A stretch of DNA of 64,000 bases from contig OY294049.1 of assembly GCA_958510825.1 (NCBI GenBank), positions 24,690,945 to 24,754,944 on the forward strand, in the 5' to 3' direction. This stretch comes from Brachypterus glaber. Taxonomy: Eukaryota > Arthropoda > Insecta > Coleoptera > Kateretidae. The translations under genes were made by a program, and so were the position numbers. Of this stretch, positions 44,691 through 55,570 are shown one piece after another (the first letter of the stretch is position 1; each line of letters begins with the position of its first letter). Below the pieces are notes generated by a model that was not told the DNA's origin, did no database searches, and saw nothing but the letters and a program-made list of their open reading frames with translations.

Positions 44691-44757
44691 TGCTATGCTG
44701 AAAGGTCCTATTTATGTATGTTAAACCTATATAGATAGGACCTTTCAGCTTAGAACG
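44690..44757. repeat. Short hairpin
   Basis: tgctgaaaggtccta and taggacctttcagc pair perfectly around a 33-base loop, with looser pairing outside (ctgcc / ggcag). Confidence 0.6.
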
Positions 44758-44804
44758 GCAGTGTGTGTAAAAAATATGTCGACAGTTTTACTTAAAGAAT
44801 AGTT

Positions 44805-45105
44805 ATTTATGGTACTAGTGGGTAAAGTAAGATATTGCCCATGAGAAAATTATCCTGCGAGGCGTCAGCCAAGCAGGTTAATTTTCGAGTTTATCCATGA
44901 GTGCAATACAAGGTTTTATCCAATAAATAGCTTAGGAATTCATTTTTTTATTTAAAATTCTAATGACATTTACAAGAAAATAATTTGACAAGTGACAGTT
45001 GAGTGGGTAAAATAAATAATTATCCACTCGATAAATTAAAAGCCATTATTGAGTTTATCTATTTGAAATAAAGCTGGTAATTGTCTTATTATCTATTGGA
45101 TATTG
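44805..45105. repeat. Dispersed repeat family R1, copy 2
   Basis: Nearly the same as copy 1 at 7755, including the hairpin start tatggtactagtgggtaaag; the right hairpin arm has a short deletion (cggcaatattgg missing) and the body lacks the gcgggggtt segment. Confidence 0.8.
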
Positions 45106-45109
45106 ATAA

Positions 45110-45715
45110 AATATATATTTAAAAATGACAAAAGCTGTCAAAATTTGACAAAAATTTAGGATAATGCACAGTATTTAATGGAGAATCCAAAAATACAGGA
45201 TGTTTTAATTAAAACGATCTGATTGGTCATCGACGAATTCGCGTTTAGCGGCCAAAAATACATGGGAATGTGTATGTCGGACCTCTGGGACAGAAGATTT
45301 TTTTGTGTTATTGTGCACAGGCAAAAATTGATTGCGTAAAAAAGATCTTCTTTCCCAGATATTCGAAATATACATTCCCATGTATTTTTGGCCGCTGAAT
45401 ACGAATCCGATGTCAGTTTTGACCAATCAGGTCAGCGTTTTAAAATAATCTCAAAAAACAGTTGAAATCTGCCGGTTTTCGAATGTTTTTTGAGGTTATT
45501 TTGAAACGCTTACCTGATTGGTCAAAACTTACATCGGATTCGTATTTAGCGGTCAAAAATACATGGGAAGGTATACGTCGGACCTCTGGGACAGATTTTT
45601 TGTGTGAAATCAAAAGTAGGGGTCGTTTTCGGTTAAACCGAAAGTAAAAAAAAATACGCTAGGAATAAAAAAGTTATAGAGGCGAGCCACCTTTGAAAAA
45701 CACCCGGTATATCAT
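45110..45715. mobile_element. Three-armed inverted-repeat element
   Basis: Related to the element at 12001: starts with aaagctgtcaaaatttgac and ends ctttgaaaaacacccggtata. Inside, one ~110-bp block occurs three times in alternating orientation: 45215-45300 (+), about 45350-45440 (-) and about 45500-45600 (+), marked by ccaaaaatacatgggaa and gtcggacctctgggacag. Non-coding. Confidence 0.65.
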
Positions 45716-46180
45716 AGTTTTCTTACGTTTATTCTTAGTTTTTTAATGATTAAGTTAGGCCAATTAAAGGGAATGACATGTAGTTAAAATGGGTAATTCG
45801 TAAAGGTATTCAACCCAGTAGACAATAAAACTGAAAAATCCGTTTTTTACCATCACGTAATTGGGCAGCGAATATCAGCCAAATGCATTTGGGCACTCCG
45901 TCACAGTGAGTAGTTTAAAGTGAAAAAGAAGATTAAAAAAGCACAAAAGCTTTTTGTTGGAAATGACAGAAATAGCAACTACATATTTTTTATGTCTGTA
46001 TGGAAGATTAGTTTTTATGACCGAAGAAAAAATTGTATTTTACGTGTATGGAAGTTAACTAAACCGAACTCATGTAACTGGCAACCTATTTTCACTGAGA
46101 ATTTTTTACCTTATTAAAGAATAAACGATTTTGTATGTTTAAATCCTCTCGCGAGTAAAATGTACAATTTACGATATAAA
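45716..46180. other. Unassigned stretch
   Basis: No gene recognised; a 65-codon frame at 45920-46117 is Lys/Asn-rich and matches nothing I know. Confidence 0.4.
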
Positions 46181-46520
46181 TGTACAGTGTACGGTGTACG
46201 GTGTACTGTGTACGGTGTACGGTGTACGGTGTACGGTGTACGGTGTACGGTGTACGGTGTACGGTGTACGGTGTACGGTGTACGGTTTACGGTGTACGGT
46301 GTACGGTGTACGGTGTACGGTGTACGGTGTACGGTGTACGGTGTACGGTGTACGGTGTACGGTGTACGGTGTACGGTGTACGGTGTACGGTGTACGGTGT
46401 ACGGTGTACGGTGTACGGTGTACGGTGTACGGTGTATGTACGGTTTACGGTTTACGGTGTACGGTGTACAGTGTACAGTGTACAGTGTACAGTGTACAGT
46501 GTACAGTGTACAGTGTACAG
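46181..46520. repeat. 7-bp minisatellite (TGTACGG)n with TGTACAG edge
   Basis: About 48 units over 340 bp. Most units are TGTACGG. The right end, from about 46467, is a homogeneous block of TGTACAG, and the first unit on the left is also TGTACAG. A few single-base variants (TGTACTG, TTTACGG) are scattered. The 7-bp unit contains the palindrome GTAC. All three forward frames are open and encode a repeat of VRCTVYG; these are artefacts of the repeat. Confidence 0.95.
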
Positions 46521-48231
46521 GTACCTGTGTTTAATTTTGACATTTCAAAATTTTATGAACATCAAATAACTTTTGTCAGAATGAAAGCTGTATGTAATCG
46601 TTTGGATAAATGAGTGTTTTAGTTGTCATTTCATTCAAATATGCACAAAAGTACTCGTGTACACTAGGTCTTACGAAAAAGTTTTTTGATACATGTAGCA
46701 TACCATTAGAAAGAGCATTAATCAAAGATGTTTTTAAAATAATTCGAAGTTCTGCATCGCTTTAGACCAAAAAGAAAAAAAAATGAGTTGTAAGTTTTTT
46801 TAACCCATTTTGTGAAGTTTGTGAGGGCACCAATTATTTTTCTGGATTACATCTGCAAAAATTGTCATCAATAAATAACAAACATATTAAGGATGCCAAC
46901 AAAAATTTATCTAAGTGCATAAGTACAGAAGGAAAAAAAACACAAGGAAAAGCAGGTAAAATAATGCGATATTTTCATAAATATTGAAAAGAAAATCATA
47001 ACTATAACCTTGAGTCTACGGTCAAAGTCGAATTAAGAAAACATATTGGAAATGACCTAATTTATCACCCTGCCAAGTTTGTAATACTCCCTATCAAACA
47101 CCCTGTATAGTCCCTGGTTTCTCCTCTTTGAGTAAAAACAACTCATTTACGTCGAGCATTGAGTCAGTAAATAATGACGTCCATTTAACAGTCCGTTGTG
47201 ATGCTCATTTGGTGTCCGCTACTCGCCTCCTCTGACGGCATGAATGATATCCTCAGTAAAAAAGGACCTTCGTTTTCAGTTGTGGCCGACTTTATTTGTT
47301 CTCCGAGTCTGACGTTAATTTTGATTTAGAATTCCTTTATAGATAATTTCAATTCATTTCTAAATAAACTAGCACATTTATTACCCTGGGCTCGGTAGAT
47401 TTTATTTTGTGCTTTATTTATGTGTGTCGAGTGGAATCCACATAGCTGGCTAGATTTAACTCGAGATACAATATAGAGCACGTATTTATCTAAGTTTTAG
47501 TACTAATAATTCTTATCTAAAGTTTCGAATGGACAAAATTTGAAAAAGAATGATTATACCATACAGGATGATTCCTAATCATTTCGTTAGTGGGTGATTC
47601 TACAAAAATATTAAAAAAAATCTATTAATAAAAGTCCATAAACGCATCGCAAGGGAGCCACTCTCCCTTAAAAAGGGGTCCAAAATTTGGTTTTTATTTA
47701 ACTTGATAAGGGTTGGGTTCGTTATTGTTGAAATCAGTCAGGGGCTCCCCCAGGATTTTTGATGGGGGGGGGGCAAGCCTATTCGGATTTACAATAATAT
47801 TAATAAATTTTTTTGTCACATCAACAATAAGGGTGTAGCCGGACTTTTTTTCTGTAGGGGAGCGAAATTTTTTAGAAATCCTAAAGTTTTACATGTACCA
47901 GATACATAATTCAGGCGATTTCGAATGCTCAACACATACTAATTAGCACAGGAGACTTTTTCGTGAATGCAAGTATGTGACTTCATTATCGGTTAAAGTG
48001 TTAGTGCTTGGAGATGCCGTATGCCGTGAAGTATAATAAACTATTTGTTGTTTATCAGCAATTATGTTAGTGCTGCAGGCGAAAACTTTTATTATCATTT
48101 GTCAAACACCTCAAAATTTTCAAGGAAAACTATAATTTAATTTGAAAATGATTCATATTTTTAAATATAATTAACTATAATTACTTGCAAAATATTTTAA
48201 ATAAAGCTTACCATAGATTTAGGTTTGGTAT
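46521..48231. other. Mostly unassigned; foldback arm fragments
   Basis: 46640-47110 resembles a single arm of a foldback ending caccctgtatag. 47140-47480 is a less AT-rich block (gtcgagcattgagtcag, ctcgcctcctctgacggc, ccgagtctgacgttaa) without a recognisable frame. 47560-47760 has F1-like words (cataaacgcatcgcaaggga) and a G-run (47764-47773). Confidence 0.4.
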
Positions 48232-49053
48232 TTATTTTCAGTGCCACCGCCTAAACTTTTTTCTGTGTATTTTTTTTGTGATTTTATTTATGCAATATGA
48301 TTCCTTAGATCAAAATACAAAAAAAAGGTTCTCTTATTGTAATACTGTAGGATTAACCGTTTTCGATAAAAATTTATTTGAAAGTGACGATAAATTACAT
48401 ACTAAAATGTTAAAAACCAAAATTTCAATAATGAAGCGTGAATGTACATTAAAAACTAAGAAAAAAAAACTCATATACAAGTTCTTCCCAAAATCAATCC
48501 TAAAAATGCACAATTTTTAAAAGACCATAGTAGCTTTAAAAGCGATTTTTCGACCTACATATATAGAAACTTTTTTTCTTAGTTTTTGAAATAGAATAAC
48601 CCTGATTAATTGAAATTTTGGTTTTCAATACTTTGGTATTTAATTTTTCGTCAAAATATGAAATTTCACCTTCAAATTAATTTTTCTCGAAAACGGTCAA
48701 TCCTATAGTATTACAACAAGAGTACCTTTTTTATGTATTTTGACGTGAGGTATCATATTCCAGAAATCAAATAACAAAAAATAACACAGAAAAAAGTTTG
48801 GGACAAAAAACTGATAAGCCCCCCCGTTTCGCACACCCCCGGTTAAAATAAGTACATAAAAATAACATGCGAAGATAGGTCTTATTTAGATTAGTTCACG
48901 TGCAAAACCTAGTTGTTATATCTCAAAGGGTTCCTGAGTTAATTAATAAAAACCGATTTTTAGACATATGTTTATAGGAACTTTTTGTCATATTTTATAA
49001 TGTAGAATCACCCTTTAAAATTTCGGGACCTATTTTAAATACACCGTGTATAG
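48232..49053. repeat. Foldback family F1, copy with truncated left arm
   Basis: Left arm about 48232-48530 and right arm about 48535-49053. The right arm ends ttttaaatacaccgtgtata; the outer ~220 bp of the left arm is missing. Shares gattaaccgttttcg, aaattttcgtcaaaatatg-type and ccgtttcgcacacccc markers with 36463-37610. Confidence 0.75.
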
Positions 49054-49095
49054 TCAAATAGACAATTTTACGAGCTTTAAAATAATGTATCACAT

Positions 49096-49360
49096 TACAT
49101 TACATGTTTGTTTAACCTCGTACTATTCTACTTAATTAAGCATCCCCGAATTCCAGGACTTGTGTGGGCTAGTAGTAGAGGGAACCACCGGCTTATACTG
49201 ACTTTCGAACCAGTTTCTAGGGAGTGACCGTTTCTATTATCGCCTTCGCCAAATTTCAATTATTAATTAATTAAAAAGGCAAATCGGCGCCAGTGAGAAT
49301 CGAACTCACGCTAGTAGGCTTGCTATACATACGCGCTAGCCACTACGCTATGCCTCCCAC
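49096..49360 (-). mobile_element. tRNA-derived SINE
   Basis: 265 bp with the exact 11-bp direct repeat ATGTATCACAT on each side (49085-49095 and 49361-49371). The minus strand begins with a tRNA-like head (49286-49357), then a body and a 3' end near 49096. The body includes ggcgaaggcgataatag and ggaattcggggatgc. The target is an M1 MITE, whose continuation resumes after the second repeat. Moved by a LINE's machinery, as SINEs are. Confidence 0.8.
49286..49357 (-). tRNA. tRNA-like head of the SINE (pseudo-tRNA)
   Basis: On the minus strand: an A-box-like TAGCGTAGTGGCTAGCGCG, a perfect T-arm stem (GTGAG / CTCAC) around TTCGATT, and a B box AGTTCGATTCT. The acceptor stem pairs at about five of seven positions and there is no clean anticodon stem, so this is a SINE promoter rather than a working tRNA gene. 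Confidence 0.6.
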
Positions 49361-49439
49361 ATGTATCACATGATATTACTTTTTATTTAAAAAAAAATCC
49401 TCCTGTGCCCGCCGGTCCACATTTTAAAAGTTAAACATT

Positions 49440-50140
49440 AAATATAAGTAAAAAGATAAAACTTATGCCTTAACCCTTACAAGCATGGTGGTAAGTATAC
49501 TCACCACCCAGATCATTATCTTTTTTTTTTTCATTTTTTTACAAAAATTTGAAAATTGCTGTATAGGGATTTTTGAGGTTGCTGAATTCGAATCTGATAA
49601 TTTAAATTTTCTAACTCTACCCCCGCGGGGGTGAGGAGGTAAATATTTTTAAATATTTTCAATATTTTCGTGAAAATTTGTTCCTTTTCGGTTTTTTGAT
49701 GTTGCTAAAACTGAATCTTGAAAATTTTTTTTTGTAAATCCTAACCCTTAGGAGTGGGGGTGATTTTTGTAAAAATTGGTATATTGGGGTTTTTAAAGTT
49801 GCTGGAAGTAAATCTAATAACAGATTCGTGATCAGCTACCCCCAAAAACCCACATATACCAATTTCTATTATAGAGTTAATGTTACGAATTTGGCTCGCC
49901 TAATTGGATTCGCCATCTTCAAATTTTAAAATCGAATAAGAGATTCGTAATCAGCGATCCCAAAAACCCGTATATACCAATTTCTACTAAAATCAGAGTT
50001 AATTTTACGAATTCGGTCAGCCATATTGGATCCGCCATGTTGAATTTTAAAAATCTGATAACAGATTCGTGATCAGCGACCCCAAAAACTTATAATGCAA
50101 CTATTTTAATAGAAATACAGTCATAAGAAGAATGCGTGCT
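49440..50140. repeat. Diverged tandem block, ~115-bp units
   Basis: Three imperfect units from about 49813, 49925 and 50045 share aatctgataacagattcgtg, atcagcgaccccaaaaac and tataccaatttctatta, with gaattcggtc.gccatattgg between. 49500-49760 has diverged partners (gaatctgataatttaaattt) and two GC blocks (acccccgcgggggtg; ccttaggagtgggggtg). Confidence 0.6.
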
Positions 50141-50224
50141 TCAAAGGGTTAAGTTATTTAAATTCGAAGTCGATATCTTAATTATTAAAAAAGTTAAGGA
50201 GGGGTGACTTTTGGACCGCACTGT

Positions 50225-50720
50225 ATGTCGATTCGCTGGCCAGTTATTCAGGGATGTATTCTTAAATAGCCATTCTCTATTTGCTCTCTGTATAATATAC
50301 ATGTTATGGGGTTCAAAGGATGTACAGAGGGCAAGGCTATCGTATATTCTTCAGAAGAATCAAGATAGGTATGTTAAACCTTTCATTAGGCGTAGACATG
50401 AGATTAATAACATTGCACACACATTATATTCTAAGCTTACATTAAAATTTCCGTTTCAGCGGGAATAATTAATTTCGGGAAAATACGAATTGTTTTGGCG
50501 GTCGGCATTATCGAGGCTTTTATCTTACATTCTGTTTCAAACCCACTCCTCTACCAGCCTTTTTACCACTATTAATTATAACTGCCGCAACTATAGGCCA
50601 ATCAAAGTTGATTAGAAAAACTGAAAATGGTATGGTGTCACCGCACACTCTCGAAAATTATTTATTATTTTTTTATGTATTTATAGATTTATAATAGTAT
50701 TAGGACCTTGAATAATAGTT
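50225..50720. other. Unassigned; one unrecognised 85-codon frame
   Basis: A frame at 50211-50468 (+) is fairly diverse in composition (basic, with RRRHEINN), starts inside the M1 end, and has no family I recognise. It could be a decayed LINE tail. The rest is AT-rich. Confidence 0.3.
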
Positions 50721-51038
50721 ATTTATGTTACGAGAGAGGAAACTAGTTTATTGCCCATGAGAAAATTAATCTACGAGACTGGAGGCCGAGTGGGTTAATT
50801 TTAGAGAGGGCAATATTAGTTTACTCACGAGTAACATTTAAATTTTATCCAATAAATAGCTTAGAAATTCATATTTTTATTAAAAATTTTAATGACGTTT
50901 ACAAGAAAATAATTTGACAAGTGACAGTTGAGTGGGCAAAATAAATAATTGTCCAGTCTATAAAGTAAAAGTGAAGTGTGGGTTATTATTGAGTTTCTTA
51001 ATTTAAAATAAAGCTAGTAACTTTCTTATTATCTATTA
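50721..51038. repeat. Dispersed repeat family R1, copy 3
   Basis: Starts atttatgttacgagagagg, the most diverged hairpin of the three; outer arms tatgttac / gtaacat are kept as a pair although their bases differ from copies 1 and 2. The body matches (ccaataaatagcttag, aagtgacagttgagtgggc). Confidence 0.75.
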
Positions 51039-51430
51039 TCACAGCCGTGATTAATAGACCTATAAACCACGGGTCTGCAAAAACAAACCGTTTAAACTTT
51101 CAACGGCCATTGAGAAATTATAGTATTCTACTCGCGTATAATAGCTATTAATTATTTCGGTGCTTACGCCACTCGCCTCTCGGCTCGTGTCAAATTTACC
51201 CTCTTTGATTAAAATTAATTATTATACACTCGTTGAATAATATACTATTATATGTAACATACTAGACTGTAATACTACCCTGATAAAGGGCAGTAGGTGA
51301 CATTGATCAATAGCAGCCTTTTCAAAATATTACATCAGGGTTGACGTGAAAACGCCGCTATGCGACAAGTGCTACTGCCCTTTACTTTAACAGTATTTTC
51401 GTTGTATTTTTAATACTGAATGTTATTTGT
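51039..51430. repeat. Two adjacent hairpin repeats
   Basis: First hairpin 51119-51250: tatagtattctactcg / cgttgaataatatactatta edges, with cgccactcgcctctcggctcg at the apex. Second 51262-51405: ctgtaatactaccctgataa / aaagggcagta blocks pair with tactgccctttact and acatcaggg. Both non-coding. Confidence 0.55.
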
Positions 51431-51709
51431 TAATAAATATTTTTTATTTATCTCGCCACCATTGGTATTTAATACTTTACACGTGGAAAATATAGTATTT
51501 TTTTCACTACCAGTAGAATTAATTAGCTATTTATTTATTTATTTTACTAAAATTTAATGGAGCTTATAAATTTAAAATATCACACTGGCCGTTCGCGGCC
51601 ATTAAAAACAAGTGATAACTTGATATTTCTGGCAGAAATTTTCTGGTGATCTGCTTAAATTATTAAGTTAGAAAGTTTTTCCGTGTTAAGTGTAATAAAA
51701 TATATAAAA

Positions 51710-51826
51710 ATGGAAAGTGAAATGCAAAGTGATGATTCTGGTACTCCCCAAGAAATAAGGGGACAGGCGAAAACTGTGGGAAAATCTACTGCCTCAAAAA
51801 TCAATGTATGGGGGTTGTACCTCTAG
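51710..51826 (+). CDS. Short hypothetical frame (38 codons)
   Basis: ATG at 51710 to TAG at 51824-51826. The first ~30 residues (MESEMQSDDSGTPQEIRGQA) have a hydrophilic, diverse composition unlike the random frames here, and the ATG follows an A-rich, leader-like context. It could be the first exon of a transposon gene, but no continuation was found and no donor site stands out. Low confidence. Confidence 0.25.
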   Translation: MESEMQSDDSGTPQEIRGQAKTVGKSTASKINVWGLYL

Positions 51827-52243
51827 TAATCTATGATCCTTACGGTAATATATGGGTTGTATAATCTATGGTTAAATATGATGGACCAATGATTTTTACT
51901 TTTCGAAGTGTTTTTTGTAAAACATGTTTTATAGGTACTAATTTAGTTAATATTTTTTAATTTATCATGCAATAAATAAATTTGGTGCCTAAAGACACTT
52001 GTAAATAGCAATGTGATTTAATAATTAAGTGAAACGTCAGATGGCAAAACAGCTGAATAAAAATTCATTATTAACCATGGTGCAATTTCATAATTTTTAG
52101 AACCCCTGACGTCAAAGGTAGAGAAATAATATTTCTTCCAATGAAAAGAACAGTAATAAAGATGTGGTTTTAGGCTGGTGGTGAAAAAAGCTTATTTTGG
52201 ATATTTATAGGTAGTAAGAGTAAAAAAAAGGTTTAAAAACATT
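51827..52243. other. Unassigned AT-rich stretch
   Basis: No gene or repeat family recognised. Confidence 0.4.
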
Positions 52244-52389
52244 TTGTTTTTTGAATTTCGTTAATGGGTTGATAACGGCTCGTCAGATATGGTAAAAGAT
52301 TTCACTACAGTAAGGCTTCCTGTAGTGAAATGTTTGACCATATCTCACGAGCCGTTATCAACCCATTAACGAGATTCAAAAAATAAAAT
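52244..52389. repeat. 146-bp near-perfect palindrome
   Basis: Arms of about 65 bp: ttttttgaatttcgttaatg, gttgataacggctcgt and atatggt..atttcactaca, each mirrored on the right with only a few mismatches, around a ~10-base apex (gtaaggcttcc). A MITE or recently formed inverted duplication. Confidence 0.8.
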
Positions 52390-54172
52390 ATAGTAATACA
52401 GCTATTTTAAGTTTTGAACAAAAACCATGATCCAAATATAATACTACTGGCCTAATAATGTAATAAACAAAAAACAATATAATTTTAGAAATATGAAATA
52501 TAATTTATTTAGATACAATAAATAATTTTGCTTGTCTAGATTTAGATTAAGTTTATAGATAAAAGTTTGTGCTAACTAAATAAGGGTATAACAAAGGGTT
52601 TTAATTCTTATTTTTTGGCACCGTTACAATCCTTTATGTAAAAACAAGCTGAAATGAATACCCTTTCCAGACAGGTGGTAATATCTTTACATCTAGAAAA
52701 CAAAAAGTTCTACGTAAATTTTTTTTAGGGTGTTGCACACAGGTATAAAATCCCAACAAAAAAAAAACGGAACTAAATCTTGAAGCGTCAAATGTTGAAT
52801 ATTTATAAACCTTATAGTGTCCTCTAAATGATTTCAATACAATGTTTTGAAAATGTTTACGACCTTGCGCAAAAAATTAAATTTAAGTGGCACATTGCAT
52901 ACCGGGTGAGCCATTTAAACTGTTACAAGACGATATCTCAGAAACCTTAACAGATAGCTTTTTTCAAATTTGGTACTAAGCTTCAATATCAAGGGGGACA
53001 CCTTTTTATCAAAGCAGATTATTTTTCCACTCCCCTAGGTGGAGAGGGGTTAACTTAAAAATTTTAAAGGGAAGGGGGTGTTTGGACTAAATCTGATATT
53101 ATTAGTAATTATACCGGGTGACACAAGTCCAATGTACACCCCCTTAACTTATGTATTTGTAAAGATAAAATTTTGAAATTTGGTACCTATAATTGACTTA
53201 AAGAACCTCAACTTTTGACATAAAACGAGATTTTTTTACTTTCTACTTCTACTTTAATGGATTCTAATGGACACCAGAAATAAAATGCTAAAAAAAATAA
53301 ATTTTCTCTTAACTTGTATAATTCTTTAAATTAGGAGGTTTTAAGCTATTCTCAAATTTGGTACCATTTAAAAGTGAAAAAAATATGGAACCAATCCAGG
53401 CAATAACTTTTTATACAAGTCAAATAATTAACAATTTTGATTTTGAAACTTGTATATTACTTTTTTTACTAGTAGTTTATTTATTCTTATTATATTATTC
53501 ACAGAGCCTGCGCTAGAATAATATACGGTAGTTTTGAATTTTCAAAAAAAAATTAAAAATCGTCCTACACAAAAAAATTCTTGGATATAAATTTGTTTCA
53601 TGAAAAAAATATCAACTTTTTTTTTCAAAAAGTCCGTCTGTCCGTCTGCTTGTCTATCCGTCTGTCCGATCGACTTAAAATTTTTAGGAAAAATCAAGTT
53701 TTACGTGGGTAAAATCTCAATTATTTTTGAAAGTAATCCGCCCAAAAACAAAAAAGTTATGAAGGGTTAAACTTTTAAAAACTCGAATAGAGCTGAAAGA
53801 AAATTTCGATTAACGTAATTTTTTCAGGAAAAATTACTTTTATTATAAGGACCAATTCTACAAAAAAAAAAAAAATAAAAAAATAAAAACTTTTGAAAAT
53901 AACGTTTAATTTTTCATTTTTATAAGTTTTTTTGAAAAGTTTTTTTTTATTTTTTTTTTTAGAATTTTTCGTTTTTTAAAAAATATGTTTTTTATGTATT
54001 TTTTTTTAATTTTGTCCAATTGACAATATGTATTCACTGAGTGCAAATTGTGTTATCAACCGTAGAAAATTAAAGTACTACAAAGGTATAAACCAATTAA
54101 TTAATTGGTATCAACTAGAAAAAACACAACAATAACAAAAAAGTAATAAACACCAAACCTATAAGCAAATAG
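52390..54172. other. Unassigned; single foldback arms and a tccgtctg run
   Basis: 52898-53105 begins cataccgggtgagccattta and 53112-53300 begins ataccgggtgacacaagtcc; each looks like one end of a foldback whose partner is not visible. A tccgtctgtccgtctgcttg run with relatives follows at 53632-53670. 53860-54000 is A/T homopolymer-rich. No gene recognised. Confidence 0.45.
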
Positions 54173-54609
54173 CTTCGCAAATCCACCGTTTATGCCAGTA
54201 CATTCGAACTACTGGTTAGTTGGTAACACTTTGCACCCAGAGAATATTGTCACAGTTACAGCGTGGCCTTTGAAAGGAACGGGTGTAGCCTTCTTGGCAC
54301 GTGAATTCAGTGCATCGAATTCGCCATCTTTTATGATGTGCCTAGAGTATTTTTATATTAATGATTTATGTACAAGTTAAAGTGAACCATAGATATGGTT
54401 ATTAATCCTGTGAACTGTTGAATTTTAAGCTGATATTAAAGATAATTTTTTTGTATGTTTTTAATGAAATTTTTTATACTAGCGTGGGTAACTTCAACAA
54501 CAGTAATTTGTCAGTGATAGTGCGCAAGTCAGGATACATATCCGTACTTGGGCACTGGAAACAACTAACAAGAGCAGCGAGCTGGCCAGTTGACAAAGGC
54601 AAAGGCTAA
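54173..54609 (+). CDS. Candidate last two exons of an unrecognised spliced gene
   Basis: Exon A 54173-54346 opens after aaatAG and stays open for 57 codons (PPFMPVHSNYWLVGNTLHPE; TAWPLKGTGVAFLAREFSA). A GTATTT donor follows. The 136-bp intron is T-rich and ends in tactAG at 54481-54482. Exon B 54483-54609 continues in phase (VGNFNNSNLSVIVRKSGYIS; GHWKQLTRAASWPVDKGKG) to TAA. The block is GC-richer than its flanks and the residue composition is protein-like. I cannot name the family. The minus strand is also open in parts, with a pyrimidine-rich tract before 54608, so orientation is not certain. Upstream exons were not found. Confidence 0.4.
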
Positions 54610-55452
54610 AAAAAAGAGAGAGAGAGAGAGAGAGTATTGTCAATCAAAATTATAAGTAATGTCATATCGTTGCAATTCAAGGAAAATTAAGTAACAGTTA
54701 TCCATTGTTTATAAAATGTTGTCCTACTAGGAGATAAAATATAAATGCTGCTCTAGGTGCAGACAATCAACTTCTCGGATTAATAATATGATAAATAATT
54801 ATTTATTATAATGCTTCGTTCTAAAACTAGTGATAAAAAAAAAACAAAGGTTTATAAACTCTACCTCTATTGCTCTAGAGAAGGGAGTAATGATTTATAA
54901 ATTTTACATAATCTGGAAATTCATCCATGTTTTGTTTATTTGACTAAAATAAAATAAATTTTAACCTAGATTTATAAATATTTAAAATGCTGTTTTAAGC
55001 TTATATAGCGTAGCTTACTTATTAAGCCTAAATAAACAAATAAAATATATATTTATAAGTCTAATAGCTGTAACGAGTATAATAAAACTTATTTTGATGA
55101 TATTAAAAACAATAAAGTATATCATGCATTAAAAATAGTTGTAATAAAGCTTGTACAGCTGGTAATAAAAACTGTATTTACGATATTTAAACATTTTGCG
55201 CCATAAAATATCATAATATTTTTAAATGCCGCTATAATACTATTTCACAAATAAACATTTAGATTTTCCTTTTGTAAAAAATATGAAAACAATAAAATAT
55301 ACGAAGGCATGCAAATTATTAAAGAAAAACTTGTTTAAAGTAGAAACATAAATTAACTACAAAATTAAAATGCAAACAGTTTTTTTTTATTAATTTAAGA
55401 AAATATTTAATGTTTTTTTTTAGAAAAAATATATAAGGGTTAGTTTATGCAA
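54610..55452. other. AT-rich stretch with a (GA)n run
   Basis: A (GA)11-type microsatellite lies at 54613-54635, just after the candidate stop. The rest is AT-rich; possible poly(A) signals occur (for example aaataaa near 54950) but none can be assigned. Confidence 0.5.
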
Positions 55453-55570
55453 AAATTAATAAGCTAACCAGAATATAATTAATTTTAGGTCTATACTGCG
55501 CATAATGATGATAATTAAAAAACTAACTAGAAATATAATTAATTTTATGACTACACTGCGCATATATCTG
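55453..55570. repeat. Tandem duplication, ~60-bp units
   Basis: Two units share taattaa(a)aagctaac/aactaac, gaatataattaattttaggt/atg and ctaca/tactgcgcata. Confidence 0.65.

Larger units (their letters stand above)
49057..50224. mobile_element. MITE family M1 copy enlarged by later insertions
   Basis: Pieces of M1 lie at 49057-49095, 49372-49440 and 50147-50224 (aaaaaagttaaggaggggtg, ttttggaccgcactgta). A SINE separates the first two pieces and a ~0.7-kb block with tandem units separates the last two. Order and strand agree with M1 at 24559. Confidence 0.65.

Noticed and set aside
46181..46520. Telomeric repeat
   Set aside because: TGTACGG is not the insect TTAGG type or an obvious variant and the array is short and internal.
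46160..46613. Three overlapping open frames encoding VRCTVYG repeats
   Set aside because: They exist only because the 7-bp minisatellite is open in all frames; no start context or flanking coding sequence.
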